Assembly: GCA_015075545.1 (NCBI GenBank)
Contig: JABTUC010000001.1
Span: 744,001 to 808,000, forward strand
Length of the DNA stretch: 64,000 nt
Direction: 5' to 3'
DNA from: Ideonella sp.
GTDB taxonomy: Bacteria > Pseudomonadota > Gammaproteobacteria > Burkholderiales > Burkholderiaceae_C
The position numbers were made by a program, and so were the translations under genes. Below the pieces are notes generated by a model that saw only the letters and a list, made by a program, of their open reading frames with translations, was not told where the DNA came from and made no database searches. Positions 45,731 to 55,912 of this stretch are shown one piece after another. Each line of letters begins with the position of its first letter. Position 1 is the first letter of the stretch.

Positions 45731-46595
45731 GGCGAGGCGAGCAGGAACTCGCGCACCGCGCGCACCTGCTCGGGCTGCAGCAGCATCGGCGCGTGCCCGA
45801 CGCCGGCGAACTCCACCAGCTTCGCGCGTGGCCCGCGCTGCGTCATCTCGCGCGCGGTGTCGCTCGACAGCACGTCGGACTGCGCACCGCGCAGCAGCAG
45901 CGTCGGGCAGCGCAGCGCATCGTAGGCCTGCCACATCGCGGCTTCGCCGGCGGCGGCCATCTGCGGGTGATCACCTTGAACGGCCGCGCGATGTCGGGGT
46001 CGCTGCGCGGCACGAGGTGATCGCCGTCGGCCTTCAGTTGCGGCTCGGTCAGTGCCAGCCATTGCTCGCGGGTGTGCGGCCCGAAGCCGGTGGAGATCGA
46101 CCAGATCGCGTCGGCGGCCTCGTCGAGCGTTTTCCAGCGCTGGATCTGGCCGACATAGCCACCGATGCGCGCCATGCCGGCGGGGTCGAGATGCGGCCCG
46201 ACGTCGTTGAGCACCAGCTTGGCCACCGGCGAGCCGCCGAGCGCGGCCACACCGAGACCGATCAGGCCGCCCATCGAGGTGCCGAGCCAGTGCACCGTGC
46301 GCGCGTCGAGCCGCGCGAGCAGAGTCACCATGTCGGCCGTGTACTGCGGGAACCCGTAGCCCATCGGATCGCGCAGCCAGTCGGAGCGGCCGCGCCCCAC
46401 GACGTCGGGGCATACCACGCGGTAGTGGTCGAGCATGGCGCGCGCCAGGGTGTCGAAGTCGCGCCCCTGACGCGTCAGGCCGTGCACGCACACCAGCACG
46501 CGGTCGTTGGCCGGGTCGCCCCACTCCCAATAGGCCATGCCGTGCAGGTTGACGCCACTCAGACACGAGACGCGATGCAGTCGGGGTTCGGACAC
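45727..46595 (-). CDS. Alpha/beta hydrolase (one frame break)
   Basis: About 289 residues from ATG 46595. The fold motifs are VLVCVHGLTRQGRDFD (oxyanion strand), the nucleophile Ser in LGTSMGGLIGL, and a C-terminal GVGHAPMLLQPEQV with the catalytic His. The frame changes near 45968, where KVI continues as HPQMAAAGEAAMWQAYDALR. It is closest in type to the esterase/dehalogenase-like hydrolases. Substrate unknown. It overlaps relA by four bases and is transcribed divergently from bdhA, 53 bases away, so the two share a short promoter region. Confidence 0.85.
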
Positions 46596-46648
46596 GGGTC
46601 GACTCCTTTGCCGATAATGATCCTAGCAACGGATTGCGAGGAACCACC

Positions 46649-47418
46649 ATGTTGAAGGGAAAGACCGCTCTGGTCACCGGCTCGACAAGCGGCATCGGCC
46701 TGGGCATCGCCAGGGCGCTGGCGCAAGACGGCGCCAACATCATGCTCAACGGCTTCGGCGAGACCGAGGCGGCCAGGCGCGCGATCGCCGAGTGCGGCGT
46801 GAAGGTTTCGTACCACGGTGCCGACATCAGCAAGCCCGCCGAGATCGAGGCGATGGTGCGCGCCTGCGAGGCCGAGTTCGGCACCCTCGACGTGCTGGTG
46901 AACAACGCGGGCATCCAGCACGTGGCGAAGGTCGAGGACTTCCCCGTCGATCGCTGGGACGCGATCATCGCCATCAACCTCAGCGCAACCTTTCACACCA
47001 CGCGGCTTGCGCTGACTGGCATGAAGAAGCGCAACTGGGGCGCATCGTCAACATCGCGTCGACCCATGGCCTGGTGGCGTCGGCCGAGAAGTCGGCCTAC
47101 GTGGCGAGCAAGCACGGCGTCGTCGGCTTCACGAAGAGCGTCGCGCTCGAAACCGCGACCACCGGCGTCACGGTGAATGCGATCTGCCCGGGCTGGGTGC
47201 TGACACCGCTGGTGCAGAAGCAAGTCGATGCGCGCGCCAGTCAGGCCGGCGTGGATCAGGCCGAGGCCAAGCGCCAACTGCTGGCCGAGAAGCAGCCGTC
47301 GCTGCAGTTCACGACCACCGAGCAGCTCGGTGCGCTGGCCGTGTTCCTGTGCTCGCCGGCGGCCGACAACGTGCGCGGAGTGGCGTGGAACGTCGACGGC
47401 GGCTGGGTTGCGCAGTGA
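46649..47418 (+). CDS. bdhA: D-3-hydroxybutyrate dehydrogenase (one frame break)
   Basis: Short-chain dehydrogenase, about 256 residues, oxidising D-3-hydroxybutyrate to acetoacetate during PHB use. ATG 46649 follows GAGGAA. NAD site TGSTSGIGLGIA, then NNAGIQHVAKVEDF, whose IQHV is typical of BdhA. The catalytic S/Y/K are in IASTHGLVAS and SAYVASKHG. The C-terminus AWNVDGGWVAQ is that of the family. The frame breaks near 47040: TGGGGCGCATC lacks one C, and adding it gives NWGRIVNIAS. PhaR in the same window supports the storage-polymer role. Confidence 0.93.
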
Positions 47419-47454
47419 AGGCCACAGCAACGGCTGCGTGAACGCTCGCGATGT

Positions 47455-48173
47455 TCAGCGCGTCATCTGCACGCTGCCGTTGACCTGCACGGTGACGCTG
47501 GCGCTTGCCCGCTTCGACGGGGATCGACTCGCCGGCAACCGCGCCCATCGCGCGCATGCGAGACAACACCGGCCTGACCGGTGGCTCCGAGGTGCCGACG
47601 TTGACCTCGCGCACCGTGTAGCCGGCGTAGCCGAACTGCTTGGCGTAGTCGGCCGCGCGCGCACGGAACCTGGCAATCGCCTGTGCGGCGGCCTCGGCTT
47701 CGACGCGCTCGCGGGTGTCGCGCGCCAGCGTGTAGTCCACGCGCGCCACCGTCAGCGTGCCCAGGCGGACGGCGAGCTGGGCGATCGCGCTCATGTCGCG
47801 GCCCTCGAGCACCAGCTCGGCGTGGCCCACCCAGCCGGCGATGCCTGTACCCTTCGGGTCGTAGCGCGGCGACAGGCTGAAGCCGCCGGTGCGCACGTCG
47901 AGCTGGCCGGGCCGATGCGCCTTGCGCGCCCTCGACCAGCGCGGCGTCGAGCGCCTGCCGCAGTTGCGTCTGCACCGCGGCCGCCTCGCCTCCCTCTCGG
48001 GTGGCGCCCAGCGTCATTCTGAGAACATCGAACGGCACCTCCAGCGAGGCCGAGGCCGACAGCGTCAAGCTGTCGCTGAGCGGCCCACCCGGTGCGGCGG
48101 GCTGCGCATGTACCATCGAAAACGCGGTCAGCGCGACGCCGAGGATCGAAGCGATGGCGGTGCCGCGCCTCAT
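47455..48173 (-). CDS. Exported SIMPL (DUF541) domain protein (two frame breaks)
   Basis: About 239 residues. A signal peptide (MRRGTAIASILGVALTAFSMVHAQP) is followed by SDSLTLSASASLEVPFDVLRMTL, the start of the SIMPL fold, and then GYTVREVNVGTSEPPVRP and VTVQVNGSVQMTR at the end. SIMPL proteins are periplasmic or outer-membrane associated and some have been tied to oxidative or stress responses. The function of this one is unknown. Frame changes near 47925 and 47515. It converges with bdhA and is divergent from ompR. Confidence 0.8.
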
Positions 48174-48375
48174 GGCATGGTCCTTGTACGAAACCTTCGT
48201 GACCAAGACCACCAGTGTGCCGCGAGCGGCCGATACCGCAGCCATCTCGCGGGGCGTGTTCCAGGTCACGGAACCCGGCGTGAAGCCCGAAATAGATGTA
48301 ACAGCCGGTCGGTTTTCGAGCTTGGCATGGGGTTTCCCCCGGCAAAATGCCGCTGTTACAAATGTGGAGTTGCAG

Positions 48376-49111
48376 ATGAATACGCCCGCCAACACTCGAC
48401 CCGACCGCATCGTCGTGGTCGACGACGACGCGCGCATCCGGGACCTCTTGCGCCGCTACCTCACCCAGGAAGGGTTTCGAGGTGCTGCTGGCCGAAGACG
48501 CCAAGGCGCTCAACCGCATCCTCACCCGCGAGACGATCGACCTCATCGTGCTCGACCTCATGCTGCCGGGCGAAGACGGGCTGTCGATCTGCCGGCGTCT
48601 GCGCGCCGCCAACGACGTGACGCCGATCATCATGCTGACCGCCAAGGTCGAGGACGTCGACCGCATCGTCGGCCTCGAAGTCGGCGCCGACGACTACCTG
48701 CCCAAGCCGTTCAACCCGCGCGAACTGCTGGCGCGGGTGCACGCGGTGCTGCGCCGCCGACCGGCGATGGAGGCCCCCGGCGCGCCATCGAAAGAGCCGC
48801 AGACGGTGGCCTTCGGCCCTTTCGAGTTCGACCTCAGCCTGCGCCGGCTGCTGAAGAACGGCGAGCAGATCTCGCTCACCACCGGCGAGTTCTCGATGCT
48901 CAAGGCGCTGGTGCGCCACCCGCGCCAACCGCTGTCGCGCGACAAGCTGGCGCAACTGGCGCGCGGCCGCGAGTTCGAGCCGTTCGACCGCAGCCTCGAC
49001 GTGCAGATCTCGCGCCTGCGCAAGATGATCGAGTCCGACCCCTCGCAGCCGCGCTACATTCAGACGGTGTGGGGTGTCGGCTACGTGTTCGTGCCCGACG
49101 GCGCGAATTGA
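48376..49111 (+). CDS. ompR: Two-component response regulator, OmpR type (one frame break)
   Basis: About 245 residues from ATG 48376. The receiver has VVVDDDARIRDLLRRYL, the phosphoacceptor Asp in LIVLDLMLPGEDG and the Lys in YLPKPFNPREL. The C-terminal winged helix contains GPFEFDLSLRRLLKNGE, ISLTTGEFSMLKALV and DVQISRLRKMIE, ending YIQTVWGVGYVFVPDG. The frame breaks near 48477, where one extra T in GGGTTTCGAGG hides EGFEVLLAED. It is followed by its kinase gene 183 bases later, with a dispersed repeat in the gap. Targets are likely porin and envelope genes, by analogy with OmpR. Confidence 0.92.
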
Positions 49112-49115
49112 TGTA

Positions 49116-49185
49116 GGCCCCCTTGCTCGCTGCGCTCGCTTCCCCGAGGGGAGCGGCCGGCTTGGGAGCGGCCCGGCGCCGGCCC
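49116..49185 (-). repeat. Dispersed GC-rich palindromic repeat, copy B
   Basis: Fills the ompR-envZ spacer. Read on the minus strand it has GCGCCGGGCCGCTCCCAAGC then CCGGCCGCTCCCCTCGGGG, nearly identical to copy A at 9404-9480. A tail AAGCGAGCGCAGCGAGCAAG is not in copy A. The palindromic CCCCTCGGGG core can form a hairpin in the ompR-envZ transcript. Confidence 0.7.
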
Positions 49186-49294
49186 ACCGCGCCCTCGCCG
49201 CTCTGGCAGCAGCACGCTGCGACACTGGCAAACGACCGGCTCTCGCCGGTCGTGTATCTTCCGCCGCAGCCGATTTTGACTCCCGCCTGCTGAC

Positions 49295-50625
49295 ATGCCC
49301 CGCTCGCAAGGTGTTGCCCTCAGCCTGTTCTGGCGCACCTTCGTGCTGCTGGCGATCCTGCTGGGCAGCGGCATCATGGCCTGGGTGTGGACGCTGCGCT
49401 CGCTGGAGTTCGAGCCGCGTGCACTGGCCGCTGCGCAGCAGATCGCGAGCCCTGGTGAACCTGGGGCGCGCGGCGCTGCGCAACACCGATTCGATCAACC
49501 GCGTTGCGATGGTCAAGTCGTTGTCCGGGCAGGAGGCGATTCGCATCGCGCCACACGAACCCACCGACAAGTGGGAGCCGTTCGAGGAGGACCGCTTCAC
49601 GCGCGTCGTCGCCGGTGAACTGCAGCACCGCCTCGGGCCGGGCACGATCGTCGCGCGCAGCGTCAACGGCCATGCAGGCCTGTGGGTCGGCTTCGGCATC
49701 GAAAGAGATGCCTGGTGGCTGCAGACCGAACTCGGCCGCGTGCAGGCGCTGACCGGACCCACGTGGTTCGTGTGGGTCGGCATCGCGCTGCTGGCGACCA
49801 TCTTCGGCTCGGTGGCGATCGCGCGGCTGATCAACCAGCCGCTGCGCGAGCTGAGCTTCGCGGCCAGCCGCATCCGCGAGGGCGAGTTCGACTCGCGGCT
49901 CGACGAGAACACGCTGACCAGCGAGATCCGCGAAGTCAATATGGGCTTCAACCGCATGGCGCGCGAACTGGCCAAGGTCGAGGAAGACCGCGCCGTGATG
50001 CTGGCAGGAATCAGTCACGACCTGCGCACGCCGCTGGCGCGGCTGCGGCTGGAGGCCGAGATGAGCGTGCAGGACGACGAGGCCCAGCGCAACATGGCGC
50101 AGGACATCGACCAGCTCGACGCGATCATCGACAAGTTCATGGATTACGCGCGCCCGGGCGAGTCCAAGCTCAAGCCGGTGAACCTGGCGCAGGTGATCGA
50201 GCGCGAGATGCAGGGCTTCCGCGATCCGACCACGATCCGCATCCAGCACCGCGTGGCGATCGACATCTCGGTGATGGCCGACGAGATCGAACTCGGCCGC
50301 GTGTTCGCCAACCTGTTCGAGAACGCGCGCCGCTACGGCCGCTCGATCGACACCGGCATCGCGCTGGTGCACGTGACTTACGCCCGCACCGGTCCGTGGG
50401 TGATCGTCAGCGTGCGCGACCACGGCTCGGGCGTGGCGCCCGAGAAGCTCAACCAGTTGACGACGCCGTTCTTTCGCGGTGATGCCGCGCACCGCCGCCA
50501 CCGGCGCCGGACTCGGGCTGGCGATCGTCGAGAAGGCGCTGGCGCGCATGGGCGGCTCGCTCGAGCTCGACAACGCGGGCGAAGGCGGGCTGGTGGCGCA
50601 CATCCGGTTGAAGCGCGCGCCGTAG
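49295..50625 (+). CDS. envZ: Sensor histidine kinase, EnvZ type (two frame breaks)
   Basis: About 443 residues from ATG 49295. TM1 (SLFWRTFVLLAILLGSGIMAW), a periplasmic part of about 120 residues, and TM2 (WFVWVGIALLATIFGSVAIA) are followed by HAMP (RLINQPLRELSFAASRIREGEF), HisKA with the phosphoacceptor His in LAGISHDLRTPLAR, and HATPase (VFANLFENARRYG, DHGSGVAPEKL). The G2 box GAGLGLAIVEKAL is reached only after the second break. Frame changes near 49450 (extra C in AGCCCTGG) and near 50485. It pairs with the OmpR gene just upstream. Confidence 0.92.
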
Positions 50626-50691
50626 GCCCTCGAGGCGACCAGGCGGCGGCGTGGAGACGCGCCGCCGGGGCGGCGCGAAGCACAGGCGCCG

Positions 50692-51888
50692 TCAGCGGCT
50701 CTGCAGCAGGCAGACCGCGCGCGCCTCGATCGCCCGCCCTTCGCCCACCGGCCCCATCTTCTCGGCAGTCTTGGCCTTCACGTTGATGCATGCCGCGTCG
50801 AGCCCGAGCGCTGCTGCGACGCGCAGGCGCATGGCGTCGATGTAGGGGCTCAGCTTCGGCGCCTGCGCGACGATGGTCGAATCGACGTTGACGATCGCAT
50901 AGCCGGCCGTACGCACGCGCTCGGCCGCCTGCGCCAGCAACGCGATCGAATCGGCGCCCGCGAACGCCGCATCGGTGTCGGGGAAATGCCGCCCGATGTC
51001 GCCGAGCGCGGCCGCTCCGAGCAACGCGTCGACGATCGCGTGCAGCAGCGCATCGCCGTCGGAGTGCGCGAGCAGGCCGTGCGTGTGCGGGATCGTCACG
51101 CCACCGAGGATCAGCGGCCGTCCGGCGACCAGCGCGTGCACGTCCCAGCCCTCGCCAATGCGTAACGCGGGCGCAATGGCCGGCGAGCGGGTGGCCAGCA
51201 ATGCCTGTGCGCGTGCCAGATCCTCCGGCCAGGTGACCTTGATGTTCGAGGCATCGCCCATCACCAGGCGCGGCTGCTGCCCCGCAGCCTCGATCGCACT
51301 GGCCTCGTCGGTCACGCCGTCGCCTGCGCGCTGCAACGCCTCGAGCAGCGGCCCGAGACGGAACATCTGCGGCGTCTGCGCGGCCCACTTGCCGCGCCGA
51401 TCGACGGTGCCGGCCGCGCGCCCGTCATGCTCGAGCTTCAGCGTGTCGGCCACCGGCCGCGAGCAACCCGCCGACCGCATCGTCGAGACAGGCATCGATC
51501 AGGCGATCGACCGCCGTTGCCTCGATCAGCGCGCGCGCGGCATCGTGCACCAGCACCCAGTCGCCGTCGTCCGCGCCGCGTTCGCGCAGCGCCTGCAGGC
51601 CGTTGGCCACCGTCTGCGCCCGCGTGGCGCCCCCGCGGCGCACCAGCCAGCGCCGCGCGCCGACGAACTCGGGCGCTTCACGCTCGAACCGCGCATCGTC
51701 GTCGGCCAGCACGACCATCACGGCGTGCAGTCGTTGCACCTGCATCAGCGCACCCAGCGTGTGGGCGACCAACGCGCGCCCCCCCAGGCGGGCGTACTGC
51801 TTCGGGCCGGCGGTGCCGGCGCGAACACCGACGCCGGCACACGGCACCAGCGCGAACAGAGCGGCGCGGCCGCGGGCGTGGTCGTCAT
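50692..51888 (-). CDS. ispDF: IspD-IspF, apparently fused (two frame breaks in the IspD part)
   Basis: Two steps of the MEP isoprenoid pathway: IspD makes CDP-methylerythritol and IspF cyclises CDP-ME-2-phosphate to MEcPP. From ATG 51888 the IspD part has [57 protein letters not shown] and ends [12 protein letters not shown]. With no stop between them, the frame continues through [10 protein letters not shown] into Isp[28 protein letters not shown] and the metal-binding D and H residues. Frame breaks near 51868 and 51463 lie in IspD. The junction itself (about 51170-51200) is clean, so a real fusion is possible, but a local error could also hide a stop. Confidence 0.88.
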
Positions 51889-51964
51889 CGCGGCGATTCT
51901 AGAATCGTGACGCAGCGATGCGCGCGGCTCTCTTCGGGAGCATCCGGAGTCGTCGCCTGCCACC

Positions 51965-54900
51965 ATGCAACTGCCGCGCCTCAGTCCCGGAAAACGCTTC
52001 GCGCTGCCGCTGCCGCCCGGCTCGGCCGACGCGCTGCTGCTCGCGCGAATGGCCGATGCGCGCAAGGCCGAGGGCGCACTGTTGGCGATCCTCACGGCCG
52101 ACGCCGCCGACGCACAGCGACTCGCCGAAGAGTTGCTGTTCTTTTCGCCGCAGTTGCGCCTGGCCGTGTTCCCCGACTGGGAGACGCTGCCGTACGACAC
52201 CTTCTCGCCGCACCAGGATCTGGTGTCCGAGCGGCTGGCCACCTTGTGGCGCCTGCTGCAGCGCGACCTCGACGTGGTGCTGCTGCCGGCCACCACCGCG
52301 CTGACGCGGCTGGCGCCGACAAGTTTTCTCGCTGCCACCACGTTCAACTTCAAGCAGGGCACGCGGCTCGACGAGGCGGCGCTGAAGTCGCAGCTCACGC
52401 TGGCGGGCTACAGCCACGTGAGCCAGGTGGTGTCGCCGGGCGAGTACGCGGTGCGCGGCGGCCTGATCGATCTCTTTCCGATGGGCTCGCCGGTGCCGTA
52501 CCGCGTCGACCTGTTCGACGACCAGGTCGATTCGATCCGCACCTTCGACCCCGACACGCAGCGCAGCCTGTATCCGGTGTCGGAGGTGCGGCTGCTGCCC
52601 GGCCGCGAGTTCGCGCTCGACGAGTCCGCGCGTGCCGGGTTTCGCGCGCGCTGGCGCGAGCGCATCGAAGGCGACCCGACGCGCTCGCGGATCTACAAGG
52701 ACATCGCGCAAGGGCTGGCGGGCGCCGGCATCGAGTACTACCTGCCGCTGTTCTTCGATTCGACGGCGACGATCTTCGACTATCTGGGCTGCACCTCGGA
52801 GGCCGCTGAGCGCACAGGCGGCACCGTTGCGCAGCCACCAGCCACGCTGGTGCTGCACGGCGACCTCGACGCCGCGTTGGAGCGCTTCTGGGCCGACACG
52901 CGCGAGCGTCATCGCTTCCTGCAGCACGACCCCGAGCGGCCGATCCTGCCGCCGGAGGCGATCTTCCTGCGCGTCGACGAATTCTTCGCGCTGGCCGGCC
53001 CGTATGCGACGCTGGCCTTGCGCGGCACTGCAGCCGGTGACGCGCCGGTGGCGTGGGCCGCACCCGCGCCCGACGTCAGCGTCGAGCGGGGTTCGCAGGA
53101 GCCCTTGGCAGCGCTGGGCGGGCTGATCGATTCGCGCACGTTGCGCGCGTGCTGCTGGTGGGCGAAAGCGAAGGCCGCCGCGAGAGCCTGCTCGAGTTGC
53201 TGCGCGACCATCGCATCGACGTGCCGAGCGTCGCCACGCTGGCGGCATTCGAATCGGGCGAGGAGCCGGTGGCGATCGTCGCCGCACCGCTGGCGCGCGG
53301 CTTCGTGTGGCGCCGCGACGGCCGGGCGCCGATTGCCTTCATCACCGAGGCCGAGCTGTTCGCGGCCACGCCAGCGCTGCGCCGGCGCCGCCGCCAGGCG
53401 GCGGTGAGCGACGTCGAGGCGTTGATCAAGGATCTGTCGGAACTGCAGATCGGCGACCCGGTAGTGCACGCCAACCACGGCATCGGTCGCTACCGGGGCT
53501 CGTCAACCTCGACCTCGGCGACGGTGCCAGCGAGTTCCTGCACCTGGGCTACGCCGACGGCGCGACGCTGTACGTGCCGGTGGCTCAACTGCACCTGATC
53601 AGCCGCTACACCGGGGTCGATGCGTCGGAAGCGCCGCTGCACAAGCTCGGCTCCGGCCAGTGGGAGAAAGCCAGGCGCCGCGCCGCCGAGCAGGTGCGCG
53701 ACACCGCGGCCGAGCTGCTCAACCTCTACGCGCGGCGTGCGGCGCGCGAAGGCCACGCGCACCGCTTCTCGGCGCACGACTACGAGGCCTTCGCCGCCGG
53801 CTTCGGCTTCGACGAGACGCCGGACCAGCGCGCCGCGATTCACGCGGTGATCCAGGATCTGGTGAGCCCGAAGCCGATGGATCGCCTGGTCTGCGGCGAT
53901 GTCGGCTTCGGCAAGACCGAGGTTGCGCTGCGCGCCGCGTTCGTCGCGGTGCTCCGGTGGCAAGCAGGTGGCGCTGCTGGCGCCGACCACGCTGCTGGCC
54001 GAGCAGCACTTCCAGACCATCAGCGACCGCTTCGGCAAGTGGCCCGTCAAGGTGGCCGAACTGTCGCGCTTTCGCACCGGCAAGGAGACCGCCGCCGCGC
54101 TCGCGGGGCTGGCCGACGGCAGCGTCGACATCGTGGTCGGCACGCACAAGCTGCTGAGCAAGGACGTGCGCTTCAAGCGCCTCGGCCTGTTGGTGATCGA
54201 CGAGGAGCACCGCTTCGGCGTGCGCCACAAGGAGGCGATCAAGGCGCTGCGCTCGGAAGTCGACGTGCTGACGCTCACCGCGACGCCGATTCCGCGCACG
54301 CTGGGCATGGCGCTCGAAGGCCTGCGCGACCTGAGTGTGATCGCCACCGCGCCGCAGCGCCGGCTGGCGATCAAGACCTTCGTGCGCGACGAGGGCAACG
54401 GCCTGATCCGCGAGGCAGTGCTGCGTGAACTCAAGCGCGGCGGGCAGGTGTACTTCCTGCACAACGAGGTCGAGACGATCGAGCAGCGGCGCAAACACCT
54501 CGAAGGCCTGGTGCCCGAGGCACGCATCGCGGTGGCGCATGGCCAGATGCCCGAGCGCGAGCTCGAACAGGTGATGCGCGACTTCGTCGCCCAGCGGATC
54601 AACCTGCTGCTGTGCTCGACGATCATCGAGACCGGCATCGACGTGGCCAGCGCCAACACCATCGTGATCAGCCGCGCCGACAAGTTCGGCCTGGCGCAGC
54701 TGCATCAGTTGCGCGGCCGCGTCGGCCGCTCGCACCACCAGGCCTACGCCTACCTGATGGTGCCCGACACGCGCTCGCTGACCAGGCAGGCGCAGGCGCG
54801 GCTCGACGCCATCCAGAGCATGGAAGAACTCGGCTCGGGCTTCTACCTGGCGATGCACGACCTCGAGATCCGCGGCGCCGGCGAGCTGCTGGGCGAACAC

Positions 54901-55467
54901 CAGAGCGGCAACATGCAGGAGGTGGGCTTCCAGCTCTACAACGACATGCTGGCCGAGGCGGTGCGCGCGCTCAAGGCGGGCCGCGAACCCGACCTGCTGT
55001 CGCCGCTGGCGGCCACCACCGAGATCAACCTGCACGCACCGGCGCTGCTGCCCGACGCCTACTGCGGCGACGTGCACGCGCGGCTCAACTTGTACAAGCG
55101 GCTGGCGATGGCCGAGCGCATCGAGCAGCTCGATACGCTGTTGGAGGAGATCACCGACCGCTTCGGCAAGCTTCCCGCCCAGGGGCAGGTGCTATTCGAC
55201 ACGCACCGGTTGCGCGTGCTGGCGCGAAGCTACGGCGTGCTGAAGGTCGATGCGGGCCCGAAGGTCATGAGCATCACCTTCAGGCCCAACCCGCCGATCG
55301 AGGCGCAGCGCATCATCGAGCTGGTGCAGCGCAACCGCCACATCCGGCTGGCCGGCAACGATCGGCTGCGCATCGAGCGCGAGCTGGCGCAACCTCGCGA
55401 GCGAGCGCAGTTCGTTCGCGACGTGCTGCGCTCGCTCGGCGCGCCGAGCGCTGCCGTCGCGGCGTGA
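51965..55467 (+). CDS. mfd: Transcription-repair coupling factor Mfd (three frame breaks)
   Basis: Displaces RNA polymerase stalled at DNA damage and recruits UvrA; about 1165 residues. The N-terminal UvrB-like module begins LSPGKRFALPLPPGSADA and FPDWETLPYDTFSPHQDLVSER. The RNA polymerase-interacting domain starts IGDPVVHANHGIGRY. The translocase motor has the P loop GDVGFGKTEVALRAAF, the DEEH box LLVIDEEHRFGV, TATPIPRTLGMAL and the RGRVGRSHHQAYAYL helicase motif; the TRCF domain ends the protein. Frame changes near 53145 (a base missing), 53500 (one C missing in GGGGCTCG) and 53955 (extra C in CTCCGG). It is divergent from ispDF by 76 bases. Confidence 0.94.
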
Positions 55468-55534
55468 GCGCGCCGGCCCGCCTGCGCGCGCCACCAGGGC
55501 AGCGCGAAGCGCGATCCGGCGCGCCGCGTGCTGA

Positions 55535-55807
55535 TCAGCTCGACGAGCCGCCGCTGCCGCCGGGCTTGGCGACGACCTTCATGTAGACGAACAGCACGAT
55601 CAGCGCGCCGACCACCGAGCCGATGAAGCCGGCGCCCTGCCCGGCCTGGTACCAGCCGATCGCCTGCCCGATGAAGCCGGCCACCAGCGAGCCGACGATG
55701 CCGAGCACCGCGGTCATGATCAAACCGAGCTTCTGATCGCCGGGCATCACGGCACGGGCGATCAAACCCACCACGAACCCGACGATCACCATCCAGACGT
55801 AATGCAT
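55535..55807 (-). CDS. GlsB/YeaQ/YmgE-family stress-response membrane protein
   Basis: A 90-residue protein with three glycine-rich membrane helices (MVIVGFVVGLIARAVMPGD; LIMTAVLGIVGSLVAGFIG; AGFIGSVVGALIVLFVYM). It is known as the transglycosylase-associated protein family, a name without proven activity. The frame is intact. It is convergent with mfd and lies downstream of hrpA on the same strand, separated by about 105 bases. Confidence 0.9.
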   Translation of the reverse strand: MHYVWMVIVGFVVGLIARAVMPGDQKLGLIMTAVLGIVGSLVAGFIGQAIGWYQAGQGAGFIGSVVGALIVLFVYMKVVAKPGGSGGSSS

Positions 55808-55912
55808 CGATCCTCTCCGGCCTCGCGGCGCCGCGCCGCTGCCGGCGCACTGTAGGCAGTTCGAGGCGATTGCTCAATGCCGGGCAACCCGTAGGCATCG
55901 CAAGCGTGCAAC

